From Sulfurovum sp. (GTDB taxonomy: Bacteria > Campylobacterota > Campylobacteria > Campylobacterales > Sulfurovaceae), in the NCBI GenBank assembly GCA_027012955.1, contig JALUYL010000066.1:1-43103 (forward strand): a stretch of DNA of 43,103 nt. The letters are read 5' to 3'. Below are positions 1-9,313 of the stretch, in pieces (position 1 is the first letter of the stretch; the number at the start of each line of letters is the position of its first letter). The position numbers and the translations under genes are program-made. The notes beneath the pieces were generated by a model, which saw only the letters and a program-made list of their open reading frames with translations, made no database searches and was not told where the DNA came from.

Positions 1-140
1 ATTTTCTCCCAAAGTGACTCTTTAAAGACTTCTTTTTTGTAGCCATCATTGGTTTTTTTATGGACATTGGCAGACAAAACATGTTTGTCCAATTTATCAT
101 TGGCATGTTTTAAATGTACCGGTTCAAAATCACTTTGCAT
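1..140 (-). CDS. N-terminal part of an unidentified protein running off the left edge (MQSDFEPVHLKHANDKLDKHVLSANVHKKTNDGYKKEVFKESLWEK...)
   Basis: Open minus-strand frame from ATG at 140 to the window edge, overlapping the stop of the OmpA-like gene by 11 nt. Confidence 0.6.
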   Translation of the reverse strand, partial: MQSDFEPVHLKHANDKLDKHVLSANVHKKTNDGYKKEVFKESLWEK

Positions 141-1284
141 CAAGTACCTTTTCTATCTCATTCATAGCATCTTCATTTTTAAGTCTAAACTTAATCTCGA
201 TACGTCTTGAAGCTTCTTTGTCTTCTACACCGTTTTTAACGATATGGTCAAGATACGCACGTCCTGATGCTGTCATAAGTGGCCTAATGTTATATTTTTG
301 CGTAAAGTCAAGTGTGAGTAGGTACTCCATCACAGCCAAAGCACGTTTTTGTGAAAGATTAAGGTTATAAATGTACGAGCCAACACTGTCTGTATGACCC
401 TCTATAATAATCTTATCTAAATGTGGTCTGATTTCTTTGTTTCGTACCAATGTTCCGATGTAGTCTTCAAATGCCTTTTTTAGCTCTACTTTCGCTTCTG
501 GCTTCAAAGTAGACTCACCACTCCCAAAAAGAATGTTCGATGCAAGACGTAAAGAACCTGTCTTTTTGTCTATATCGATATTATTTCCCAGTGCTTCTTT
601 AAGTGCCGCTACAACTTTTAGCTTGATACCTGTTAAAGATTTTATCTTTGCTTTTTGTGCTTGAAGATTGGCTAGAAGTTCATCATATTTGGTCTTTTTT
701 TCATCCATAGCATTGAGCACTGCCAAGAGTTTTTCATCTTTAATCTTGACTGCATCTTTCGCAGTAGACAACTGATTTGAAAGTACTAATACTTTCCCTT
801 CATAGTCTTTAAGCGTCTTTTTCTCTTTTTTAAGTGACTCTTTGGTTTTAGAAAGTACCGTTTGGACAATGACTATTTTATCGCTTAGTTTTGCTTCACT
901 ATTTTTAGAGTCAAGCAACATTTTGTTGAGTTTGGCTATCTCATCTATCTTGAGCTTAAGTAAACGTTCGTCTTTTGTAATACGTTGGCTCTTTTTTTCT
1001 AAAAGTGTTTTGTTTTGAGAAAGGTAAGAGTCTTTTTCTCCTACTAAGGCTCTACTTTTTGCCAAAGTATCACGTACCTCGTTAAGTCTTGTCTCTTTGT
1101 CTTTGAGGTTCTTAGAGATACTTGCAAGCCTTGCTTCTTTGTTATGCAAGTCAGACTTCAAGATAATAGACTTAGAGATAATCGCCCCAATCAACAATAT
1201 AAAAACAAAAAGTAACCCTGCCATAAGGTCCGCATAGGATATCCAGAAATTACTGTCTTCGCTTGCATTCTCTTTTCTAAACAT
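130..1284 (-). CDS. OmpA/MotB-family protein with N-terminal TM, long coiled coil and C-terminal OmpA-like peptidoglycan-binding domain (ZorB-like)
   Basis: FWISYADLMAGLLFVFILLIG TM segment with conserved Asp; OmpA motif IIIEGHTDSVGSYIYNLNLSQKRALAVMEYL. Confidence 0.85.
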   Translation of the reverse strand: MFRKENASEDSNFWISYADLMAGLLFVFILLIGAIISKSIILKSDLHNKEARLASISKNLKDKETRLNEVRDTLAKSRALVGEKDSYLSQNKTLLEKKSQRITKDERLLKLKIDEIAKLNKMLLDSKNSEAKLSDKIVIVQTVLSKTKESLKKEKKTLKDYEGKVLVLSNQLSTAKDAVKIKDEKLLAVLNAMDEKKTKYDELLANLQAQKAKIKSLTGIKLKVVAALKEALGNNIDIDKKTGSLRLASNILFGSGESTLKPEAKVELKKAFEDYIGTLVRNKEIRPHLDKIIIEGHTDSVGSYIYNLNLSQKRALAVMEYLLTLDFTQKYNIRPLMTASGRAYLDHIVKNGVEDKEASRRIEIKFRLKNEDAMNEIEKVLDAK

Positions 1285-1289
1285 CTAGA

Positions 1290-2396
1290 TTACTTTTCTT
1301 GCTGTTTTAATGTAGCCATGTTTTTCAAAATCAATTGATTTTGTTCAGAAACAATACGTGCAAAGGTTGCTAGTTTTTCAACTGCTTGGCCTAACTCTTC
1401 ATCTATCTTCACAAAGGTATGATCGACTGAACCATCGAAACGTTCCATGGATTTTTGCAAACTTTTTGCATTTTGGTTAAAGCCAGAAATATTCTCTTCC
1501 ATGGTTTTCACAGCAGTGGCTGTCTCTTTTCTACCATGAAGGTTTTCAAGTGTGTCTCGAAGTTCTGAAGAGGCTTCTTGCATATGCACAGTAAGTTTAG
1601 TGAAGCTGTTTGTTGTGTCATTGATAATCGTAGTAAAGTTTTTAAGATACTGGTCATTAAGCTCTTTAATGAAGTCCATGTTGAACGTTTCTTTAAGCGT
1701 TTGCACTATCTTTTGGTCTTTGAGTTCTGACTGCATGTGCTCATGCTTAATCAGTTCAGACTTTTTCCATACACGTTTACCATAAAGTTTTTCAAGGTCA
1801 TAAATCTGCTTATCTACCTTTGCCACACCTCTTTTTTCAAAGTATGTCCATACAAGTGAAAGTAAGATACCATAAATAGAAGCATAAAACGCCGTACCGA
1901 TACCAGAAAGAAGTACCGATATCTCACGGTCAAGTGAACCTAAATCTTTCACCGTAAAGTCAGGCATAGAGAGTGCAATAGCGATAAATGTACCCAAAAT
2001 ACCCATCATAGGGAATACTGATGTCGCAACACGTGCAAAGTTGTCGTTACGGATATCTTGATAATACTCAGCGATAAAATCTTTAACATTTAATGTAGAC
2101 TTTGTTTTTCCCATGATAGTGAGTGCATTGGCACGTAGTGCTGCTTGTAAGTCTTCTTCCATACGGAAAAAAGAACTTCTCATATGGCAAACAGCATAGT
2201 TGGCGTTGTGTTTCACAAAAAAAGCAAACACCACAAAGATAAATGCCACAATACCTAAAGTATGCACCTCAACATGAAGAGAGAATACCCCAATATATGC
2301 CATGACCAATCCCAATAAAAATAAAGCGGGAAGAAGGAGTATCGCTATAGAGTGCGAAGTACATGAACCACTATTTTGCTTGTCAAATGTTTCCAT
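1290..2396 (-). CDS. MotA/TolQ/ExbB-family proton channel (ZorA-like) with C-terminal coiled tail
   Basis: FPMMGILGTFIAIALSMPDF and LLSGIGTAFYASIYGILLSLVWTYFEKR segments typical of MotA/ExbB; 5 nt from the OmpA-like gene. Confidence 0.85.
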   Translation of the reverse strand: METFDKQNSGSCTSHSIAILLLPALFLLGLVMAYIGVFSLHVEVHTLGIVAFIFVVFAFFVKHNANYAVCHMRSSFFRMEEDLQAALRANALTIMGKTKSTLNVKDFIAEYYQDIRNDNFARVATSVFPMMGILGTFIAIALSMPDFTVKDLGSLDREISVLLSGIGTAFYASIYGILLSLVWTYFEKRGVAKVDKQIYDLEKLYGKRVWKKSELIKHEHMQSELKDQKIVQTLKETFNMDFIKELNDQYLKNFTTIINDTTNSFTKLTVHMQEASSELRDTLENLHGRKETATAVKTMEENISGFNQNAKSLQKSMERFDGSVDHTFVKIDEELGQAVEKLATFARIVSEQNQLILKNMATLKQQEK

Positions 2397-2442
2397 TAAA
2401 TTTCCTATATATATGTTAAAGTTAGGTTATTATAGCCAAAAT

Positions 2443-3639
2443 CTATAAATCAATCTCAACAACTTCGCCAAAAGGCACTTCTTTTGCTTCTGGCATTACC
2501 CAAAGTACATCATAAGAGACTTCCTCTTTCGGATATGCACCCTCTCCATCGGTAAAATAGATAAGCAGTGTCGGGTAGTCTATATGTCTATCTATATACT
2601 CAAAGACAGGACGAAAATCTGTACCCCCTCCCCCACCTAGTTCATACACCAAAGGTTCACCAGGTAAAAAGGTATGGACTGATTGCACTTTGGCATCTGC
2701 TGTGATAAGGTCTATCTCGTAGTTGGGGTACTGCTGCATCATGGAGCTTACTTCTCCTAAAAAGGTAGAAAGTAAGGCTTCATCTACTGAACCAGAAGTA
2801 TCGACAGCTACGATAATGCGTAACAAGTCAGAACTCATACTGGGTAGATAGATACCTCGGTAAAGAAACTTCATATTCGGAGGTGTAAATGTGTACGAAG
2901 TTTTGGCATGTGTGGCAATGTAGCCATACAAAAACTCACGCCAATCCACTTTATGGGAAAAATACTCAGGTACGACAAACTGTAAATCTTTAGGTAACTT
3001 CCCCTGACGTTTATGCTTTTGAAATATCTGTTCAAGATGTTCTTTTATCTCTTCGCTTAAGGTTTCAGGTTCAGAGGTAGAAGCCTCTTCCTCTTGGTCA
3101 TCCGCATTTTCTTCTTGCGTTTCCTCTGTATTGACATCTGGCATATGTTCTTTTTGCATGTGCAGATTTGGGGCATCGGTTTCATCGGAGTCTGTTATCT
3201 GCTCTGTCTCTTGCTCCATACTATGATCAGAGTTATCTCTCATCTCTGCACGGAGCATCTCATAGACTTCTTCTACATACATTCCGTCAAACTTCTCTTC
3301 AAAGTAAGCATACTCAGGCAGATGCATACCATTTTTAACCAACATAGCATTGACCACATAGTCAGTCGCAGTCTGCCAGAGCCATTTGGTGCGTCCATTC
3401 ACACGTTCATGATGCTTAAGTACGGTATGCATCGCCCCGTTTGCCATCACAAACTCAACCTCTTCAAGGCTCAGTCTATCGAGGTACTCAGAGTTATAGC
3501 GCATCTTTTCACCATCAGAGGTAAAGGTCAATATGTCATTATTTTTTTCTAGAGGAAGAGAAGATGCTATCGTACCAAAGTAAGGATGCTCAAGCATCAG
3601 TCTCGCTTTGGCTTTGGTAATTTTGTCTTTGTAGGTCAT
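2443..3639 (-). CDS. VWA-like domain protein, DUF2201-type putative metallopeptidase
   Basis: IIVAVDTSGSVDEALLSTFLGEV (MIDAS-like DxSGS), YFTDGEG; N-terminal NGAMHTVLKHHERVNGR. Confidence 0.75.
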   Translation of the reverse strand: MTYKDKITKAKARLMLEHPYFGTIASSLPLEKNNDILTFTSDGEKMRYNSEYLDRLSLEEVEFVMANGAMHTVLKHHERVNGRTKWLWQTATDYVVNAMLVKNGMHLPEYAYFEEKFDGMYVEEVYEMLRAEMRDNSDHSMEQETEQITDSDETDAPNLHMQKEHMPDVNTEETQEENADDQEEEASTSEPETLSEEIKEHLEQIFQKHKRQGKLPKDLQFVVPEYFSHKVDWREFLYGYIATHAKTSYTFTPPNMKFLYRGIYLPSMSSDLLRIIVAVDTSGSVDEALLSTFLGEVSSMMQQYPNYEIDLITADAKVQSVHTFLPGEPLVYELGGGGGTDFRPVFEYIDRHIDYPTLLIYFTDGEGAYPKEEVSYDVLWVMPEAKEVPFGEVVEIDL

Positions 3640-3655
3640 ACTAAAGGAAGCTTAC

Positions 3656-4681
3656 TCAACAGATAATACCACCACCGAGTAATTTGTCTTCTTCATAAAA
3701 AGCAGCCACCTGCCCTTTAGCGAGTCCAAATACTGGTTCATGAAGCGTTACATTTGCTCTACCATCTTTAATGACTACGTGACAAGGTACCGCGGTAGTT
3801 CTGTAGCGTACTTTCACCATACACTCAAACTCAGTGAGTTCTTTAAAGAGGTTGATGTGTTTTACTTCAAATGCATTCTCTTCAAGTTTTTCTTTGGTAC
3901 CTACGACTATCTGATTGCTCTCAGGTTTGATTTTAAGTACAAAGTGTGGGTCATGTGCACCATCTACGGTGAACCCTCTACGTTTTCCTATGGTGTAGTG
4001 CATGTAGCCTTTGTGTGTACCGACAACATTACCTTCCGTGTCTACTGTTTCACCAGGTATGTTGATGTCCATATGTTTAGCTAGTACTTCATCGTACGTG
4101 TTTTCAACAAAACAGATTTCCGAACTCTCTGCCTGTGTGGCAAAGTCTTTGAGTACTTCGATGTTGGCAGCATACGCCTTTACATCTGGTTTTACCCATG
4201 TACCCAAAGGAAAGATGAGTCTAGGTAAAACTTCTTTTTTCACTTCACATAGGAAATAACTCTGGTCTTTGTTTGCATCTTCTGCTGCATAAATGAACTC
4301 GCCATCACACTTAATGTAGTGTCCTGTAGCCACAAACTCAGCACCTACTTCATCGGCAAACTCTACCATCTTACCAAACTTGATGGTACGGTTACACATA
4401 ACACAAGGGTTAGGCGTAAGTCCCTCTTTGTAGCTCTCTACAAAGTAAGAGTATACTTCATCGTTAAATTCTTCACTGAGATCCAAGAAGTGTACTTTCA
4501 CACCCAAGTACTCTGCGACACGCTGTGCCTTAGTGAAGTTTGACTCATGGTAACCAGGTTTATGGTGTAACTTCATATACACACCTTCTACCTCATACCC
4601 CTCTTTTTGCAAAAGAATCGATGTTACCGTGGAGTCAACTCCACCACTCATACCTACTAAAACTTTACCTTTTTTAGCCAT
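3656..4681 (-). CDS. mnmA: tRNA 2-thiouridine(34) synthase MnmA
   Basis: [12 protein letters not shown]-loop, [29 protein letters not shown]. Confidence 0.95.
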   Translation of the reverse strand: MAKKGKVLVGMSGGVDSTVTSILLQKEGYEVEGVYMKLHHKPGYHESNFTKAQRVAEYLGVKVHFLDLSEEFNDEVYSYFVESYKEGLTPNPCVMCNRTIKFGKMVEFADEVGAEFVATGHYIKCDGEFIYAAEDANKDQSYFLCEVKKEVLPRLIFPLGTWVKPDVKAYAANIEVLKDFATQAESSEICFVENTYDEVLAKHMDINIPGETVDTEGNVVGTHKGYMHYTIGKRRGFTVDGAHDPHFVLKIKPESNQIVVGTKEKLEENAFEVKHINLFKELTEFECMVKVRYRTTAVPCHVVIKDGRANVTLHEPVFGLAKGQVAAFYEEDKLLGGGIIC

Positions 4682-5153
4682 TTTTTTCTACCTTGTCTAC
4701 TTTCACAGCTATCTTCCCGTCAAGATTGACGAGTGATGCTGTGGCTATTTGTTTTTCTTTACGCATAAGGGAAACTGTTTCCAAATCCATCTGCGACACA
4801 TCTATCGTATGTCCTACTTCTACGATGCGACTCTGCACTGTACCAAACGAAAGTTTCAGAACTTCATGTTCTTTTCTTCGTGTTGTTGAAACTTGACGTT
4901 TGACAACGTTAAGTACTTCCATCATAACACTACGTTTTTTGCGTACTGGTATAACATGGGCATATACTATATCATTATTTAAAAGTATACACTCCAATGC
5001 TTCAAGTCCCATAAGTAGCACATCATCCACTTCTAAGTTGTCTAAACTTGAACTTCGCACCGTGACAAGGGGCAGTGTAAGTTCATAGCTAGGCAGACTC
5101 TTATGTTTTTGCATCAAAGACGCGAGACGATTTGCCTGAGTCTCTCCATGCAT
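4674..5153 (-). CDS. hypothetical protein, possibly SpoA (FliM/FliN C-terminal)-like
   Basis: ORF between flhF and mnmA, overlapping mnmA by 8 nt; C-terminal [22 protein letters not shown] resembles the SpoA second motif. Confidence 0.5.
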   Translation of the reverse strand: MHGETQANRLASLMQKHKSLPSYELTLPLVTVRSSSLDNLEVDDVLLMGLEALECILLNNDIVYAHVIPVRKKRSVMMEVLNVVKRQVSTTRRKEHEVLKLSFGTVQSRIVEVGHTIDVSQMDLETVSLMRKEKQIATASLVNLDGKIAVKVDKVEKNG

Positions 5154-5159
5154 GGCTAA

Positions 5160-6248
5160 TTATCCATCCAAATCACCTATAAAACGCTCTAACAAGTACT
5201 CTTTAGATGCTACAAGTAAGTCATCTGGAACTTCTTGCCCTATGGAAAAGTAACTCATCGGTACATCGTAGAGCAACATAAAGTTTAGTAACGTACCCAA
5301 GTGCTTTGTCTCATCAAACTTAGAGATAATCACCGAATGAAGATCTAAAAATGAAAAGTTAGTATAAATGTCATCCATATCTTCATACTTAACTGTAGCA
5401 GAAAGTAGTAAATTTACTTCTATTTTTCGAGGTATGTCTGACTGCACAAACTCTACAGTTTTGATGAACTTTTGTGTATCGTACGGAGACATACCCGCCG
5501 TATCTACAAGTATCACATCATAGTCATGTAAAGATTCAAGCCCTTTTATAAAGGTCTCTACAGAGTCCACAGTCACATGCTTTATCTGCATGATGTCTGC
5601 ATAGTGTCCCAATTGATCAAAGGCACCTACTTTATAGCTGTCTAAGTTGATAAACGCGACTTTATAAGGTTTGTCCATCATGTAGGCATAACGGGCAGCG
5701 AGTTTTGCGATGGTAGTCGTTTTACCCACACCTGTTGGACCTACAAGCATCATAATTTTTGGGCTATCAAAAGACTCTTCGACCACTTTTAAAGACTCAT
5801 CTATCTCTTCAAGGATATACGAAACCAAAAGGGTATCGTCATTTAAAATATGGTTACCCATGAGAGAGATAAGTACATCATCTAGCCACTGCTTTGCAAT
5901 GCCTTTTGAAACAAAGAGCTTCTTGACTTTTGCCAATACACTGTCATCTTCAACACCAAGTATCTCTTCTTTCATACTTGCTAACTGTTTTTTAAGTGTG
6001 GTTAACTCTTCAAGTAAAGCTGTTTCATCGCTTGATGGTGTCATGCTATGTTGCACAGAAGGTATGGCATCACAAGATTTAGCCAAAAAAACTTCTTCGG
6101 CGACTTCTATGGCGACTTCACAGCGTAACTGTCCATCTTCATACTTCACTTGCTTTGCAGAGAGAAGTTTTAGTCCTGCACCATATTTACCCACAGCTTC
6201 TTCATACGCGCTTTTTGGGTCATCTGCTACAAATGTTTCTTGTATCAC
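5160..6248 (-). CDS. flhF: flagellar biosynthesis SRP-like GTPase FlhF
   Basis: LVGPTGVGKTTTIAKLAARYA, INLDSYKVGAFDQLGHYADIM, VDTAGMSPYD, SKFDETKHLGTLLNF. Confidence 0.9.
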   Translation of the reverse strand: MIQETFVADDPKSAYEEAVGKYGAGLKLLSAKQVKYEDGQLRCEVAIEVAEEVFLAKSCDAIPSVQHSMTPSSDETALLEELTTLKKQLASMKEEILGVEDDSVLAKVKKLFVSKGIAKQWLDDVLISLMGNHILNDDTLLVSYILEEIDESLKVVEESFDSPKIMMLVGPTGVGKTTTIAKLAARYAYMMDKPYKVAFINLDSYKVGAFDQLGHYADIMQIKHVTVDSVETFIKGLESLHDYDVILVDTAGMSPYDTQKFIKTVEFVQSDIPRKIEVNLLLSATVKYEDMDDIYTNFSFLDLHSVIISKFDETKHLGTLLNFMLLYDVPMSYFSIGQEVPDDLLVASKEYLLERFIGDLDG

Positions 6249-6733
6249 ACTACTGCCTTTTTCATCTGAGAAAGTGGTATCAGCACAGAAGCCCTTTGTT
6301 TCCAGCCTACATGAGGTAGGGTTAGTCTTGCACTATCCATTTTCACATTTTCGTAAAATATTATATCTATATCGAGTGTTCTTGGTCCATCTTTAAAAAG
6401 ACGCTTACGCCCAAACACTTTTTCTACTCTCAACACATAGTCTAACAATGCACGAGGGGTTAACTGAGTCTCTACCAAAAGTAGAGAGTTATAAAAATCC
6501 TCCTGCTCTGTATAACCAAAGGGAGGGTTTTTCAGCATCGGCGCTGTTTCTATCACACGGACAAAGCGGCTACGTTTTAGATACCAAAAGAGATGTTCAA
6601 AACGTCTTGGTACATCCCCTATATTACCACCAATACCTAAAAGTGCCCTATGCCCTCCTCTAGTCTGATAAGAAGAAGGATAGAGCTTTGTTTTTAATAA
6701 GGTGTGTTGACTATTTAGTTCTCTTTTTATCAT
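6245..6733 (-). CDS. folK: 2-amino-4-hydroxy-6-hydroxymethyldihydropteridine diphosphokinase
   Basis: LLGIGGNIGDVPRRFEHLF; RTLDIDIIFYENV; LPHVGWKQRASVLIPL. Confidence 0.92.
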   Translation of the reverse strand: MIKRELNSQHTLLKTKLYPSSYQTRGGHRALLGIGGNIGDVPRRFEHLFWYLKRSRFVRVIETAPMLKNPPFGYTEQEDFYNSLLLVETQLTPRALLDYVLRVEKVFGRKRLFKDGPRTLDIDIIFYENVKMDSARLTLPHVGWKQRASVLIPLSQMKKAVV

Positions 6734-6766
6734 GCTTATATTTTGGTGTTGTAAGGGTACAACACC

Positions 6767-7786
6767 CTACAGTACCTTTGCCTTACCATCTACCATAGCT
6801 ACCATATCTTCTATGCGTATGCCAAACTCATTGGGTATGTAGATACCTGGCTCTATAGTATAGACCATCCCATCTTCTATGATAGTATCTGATTTGCTAG
6901 AGATGTAAGGCATCTCATGAATATCAAGTCCAACCCCATGTCCGGTTGAGTGTACATAGTACTTCCCATACCCAGCTTTTTCGATGATATCACGTGTAAG
7001 CGCATCCACCTTTTTAGCCTTCATGCCAGAACGTGCTTTGGCTATAGCATTGTCATGTGCTTTGAGTACGGTATCATACGCTTTTTGTATCTTCTTTCGT
7101 TTATAGCTTTGGTTGGTATCGAACATCAGGTACTTGTCTGCCTGCACTGTACGTGTGCGGTCCGAGCAGTAACGCTTATACTTGAGTCCAGCATCTACCA
7201 AAAGTAGGTCATTTTTCTCTAGAACTGTTTCTGTTGGCAATGCATGAGGCTTTGCTGCATTTTTGTTGATAGCGACAATAGGGTCAAAGCTCAACGCATA
7301 CTTACCAAAGTCACCCAAAATACCTTTTGCCTCGTGGGTTAAAGTATATTCATCTTTCCCAAAACCATTTTTTCTAAACTCTTTAGCTAAGTGTTTAAAT
7401 GCCTTAGCCCCAAGTTTCGCAGCTTTGGCGATGATTTTCAACTCTTCATCAGACTTGATGATGCGCTTTTTATGAGAAAAATCTACCTGTGGTTTAAAGT
7501 CTACTTTCACATGAGAACGTACACGTTCAAACCCATCTACCGTCCACTCTTTAGGATCAAAAATCACTTTTTTGACTTTTGCTTTTTTAAGCAAAGTGAC
7601 TGCCTCACCATAAAGATCACCATTTATAATGACTATTGCATCTACCACATGTTCATTGGCATCAAGCGTATAACGGCTGTCCGTAATGAAAAATGCCTCT
7701 TTCCCTAAACGTAGGTAAAGTGCATTGTCACAGCTATAGCCACATTCATAATAGATGGCATTTTCGTCTTTGAGCATGTAGTTCAT
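6767..7786 (-). CDS. M24 family aminopeptidase (Xaa-Pro peptidase-like)
   Basis: LLVDAGLKYKRYCSDRTRT, HSTGHGVGLDIHEMPYIS, YTIEPGIYIPNEFGIRIEDM metal-ligand motifs. Confidence 0.92.
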   Translation of the reverse strand: MNYMLKDENAIYYECGYSCDNALYLRLGKEAFFITDSRYTLDANEHVVDAIVIINGDLYGEAVTLLKKAKVKKVIFDPKEWTVDGFERVRSHVKVDFKPQVDFSHKKRIIKSDEELKIIAKAAKLGAKAFKHLAKEFRKNGFGKDEYTLTHEAKGILGDFGKYALSFDPIVAINKNAAKPHALPTETVLEKNDLLLVDAGLKYKRYCSDRTRTVQADKYLMFDTNQSYKRKKIQKAYDTVLKAHDNAIAKARSGMKAKKVDALTRDIIEKAGYGKYYVHSTGHGVGLDIHEMPYISSKSDTIIEDGMVYTIEPGIYIPNEFGIRIEDMVAMVDGKAKVL

Positions 7787-7810
7787 AGATGACCTTTAGT
7801 GAGTTAGATA

Positions 7811-8080
7811 AAGGGCACCTCCAATAATAGGTAATACCCACAATGGGTTTTGCAAATGTGAGATTGTACAAGAGATTTATGAGTCCTAGCCATAGCTAAG
7901 ACGAAGTAAATATCTTGTGCAAGATTACGTTTGCAAAGCCCACCCAAGGGGCATCACTAGCTTTCGCCTATGCGTTGTTACTCTTTTTTACCTTAGCTAC
8001 GGCTAGGGTTTCAAAAGAGTGCCTAGCCTAGACAAAAGCTAGTGATGTTGTGAGTATCACCTATTATTGGAGGTGCCCTT
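7811..8080. repeat. 270-bp multi-branched palindromic element with three-way-junction geometry
   Basis: Outer inverted repeat 7811-7843/8048-8080 (31/33 matches) enclosing arm 7844-7879/7907-7942 (29/36) and arm 7952-7964/8035-8047 (13/13). Confidence 0.85.
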
Positions 8081-8121
8081 AAGTATAACCCTCCTCTCGG
8101 AGGAGAGGAAGGAGTATAAAA

Positions 8122-8598
8122 CTATTTTTGTTGTGCTTTGGCTTGTTGTTCTTTCATCATCTTCACTTCGTTAAGTATCTGAGTCATACCTACCATCGCC
8201 AAGTGGTAACCAAATGGTCCCATACCTGTGATTTGACCTGCACATACTGGCGCAGTCAATGAAGTGTGTCTAAACTCTTCTCTTTGATAGATGTTTGAAA
8301 GGTGTACTTCAAGCGTAGGTATCTGCACCGCAGCGATAGCATCACGAATAGCGATAGACGTATGTGTATATGCCGCGGGGTTGATGATAATACCATTCGC
8401 ATCACCGATACACTCTTGAATTCTATCGACTATCTCACCCTCTAGGTTGGACTGAAAAAATTCGATTTCAACTTTGTTTTGCTCTGCAAATGCTTTCATC
8501 TGACCATGAATATCTTCTAATTTCATAGGACCATAAATATTTTGCTCTCTCATACCAAGCATATTGAGGTTTGGACCTTGGATTACTACTATTTTCAT
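8122..8598 (-). CDS. aroQ: type II 3-dehydroquinate dehydratase
   Basis: [53 protein letters not shown]. Confidence 0.95.
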   Translation of the reverse strand: MKIVVIQGPNLNMLGMREQNIYGPMKLEDIHGQMKAFAEQNKVEIEFFQSNLEGEIVDRIQECIGDANGIIINPAAYTHTSIAIRDAIAAVQIPTLEVHLSNIYQREEFRHTSLTAPVCAGQITGMGPFGYHLAMVGMTQILNEVKMMKEQQAKAQQK

Positions 8599-8862
8599 AT
8601 TTGTACCTTGTGTGTTATATTTGGCTATTATTTTAGCGAAATAGGTTTAATCTGACCATAAATATGTTTAGACTGAGTATTTTTTAGATCCCTTGAATAA
8701 CAAAAAGAATTCAGATTCTATATTTTTACATAACTTAACTTTCACACCTAAACCCAAGCATTTTCTGAGTAACATCCTGAAATACAGCGATGATACTCAC
8801 TAAATCCTCATTTCTCTTTACAATATCTTCAATTTTAACTATCTCATCTAGGTAAACTTACA

Positions 8863-9060
8863 ATGAAACTAAAGCGTAAAATTTCACTTTTTATTACACT
8901 GACAGCAATGATAGATTATTATGCTTATGATACAATTAGCCCATGGGTATTTATCGTTATAAGTACGATAGGTGCATTATGGGCTACATTAGCACATGCA
9001 AAAAGTCATCAGAAGACAAAAGCCGATGAATTGGCACACGATATTGAAGAAATACTATAA
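8863..9060 (+). CDS. small hypothetical membrane protein
   Basis: 65-aa ORF with hydrophobic stretch; first gene of plus-strand cluster. Confidence 0.55.
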   Translation: MKLKRKISLFITLTAMIDYYAYDTISPWVFIVISTIGALWATLAHAKSHQKTKADELAHDIEEIL

Positions 9061-9073
9061 TTAAGGAAAATAA

Positions 9074-9310
9074 ATGGTTGAATTTATAAAAAAAGCAATG
9101 GATTGGGTACTTGAAAAAGAAGCAGAAGCAGCAAAAGATTGTCATGCTGATCCAGAAGATATAGAAAAACAAATTAAAGCACTTGAAGAGAAACGTGCAA
9201 AACTCAAAAAGAAGTTTGAAGAAGAAGATGCTGAATTTGGACATATTTTAGACAAACTACATTTTATTAAAGCGGCTTCACTTAAATGCCATACAAATAA
9301 AAAGTCATAA
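9074..9310 (+). CDS. small hypothetical protein, paralogue of 27542..27781
   Basis: KKAMDWVLEKEAEAAKDC...KCH pattern shared with the second ORF; close spacing to flanking genes. Confidence 0.65.
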   Translation: MVEFIKKAMDWVLEKEAEAAKDCHADPEDIEKQIKALEEKRAKLKKKFEEEDAEFGHILDKLHFIKAASLKCHTNKKS

Positions 9311-9313
9311 TTC

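Noticed and set aside
1290-2396. MotA-like protein as a flagellar stator
   Set aside because: Long coiled C-terminal tail, coiled-coil OmpA partner and non-flagellar neighbours fit a ZorA/TolQ-like role better
3094-4543. Several plus-strand ORFs opposite the VWA-like gene and mnmA
   Set aside because: Low-complexity antisense translations of confidently assigned genes
5710-6396. 228-aa plus-strand ORF antisense to flhF
   Set aside because: Ser/Thr-rich antisense translation of a well-supported FlhF GTPase gene; spurious shadow ORF
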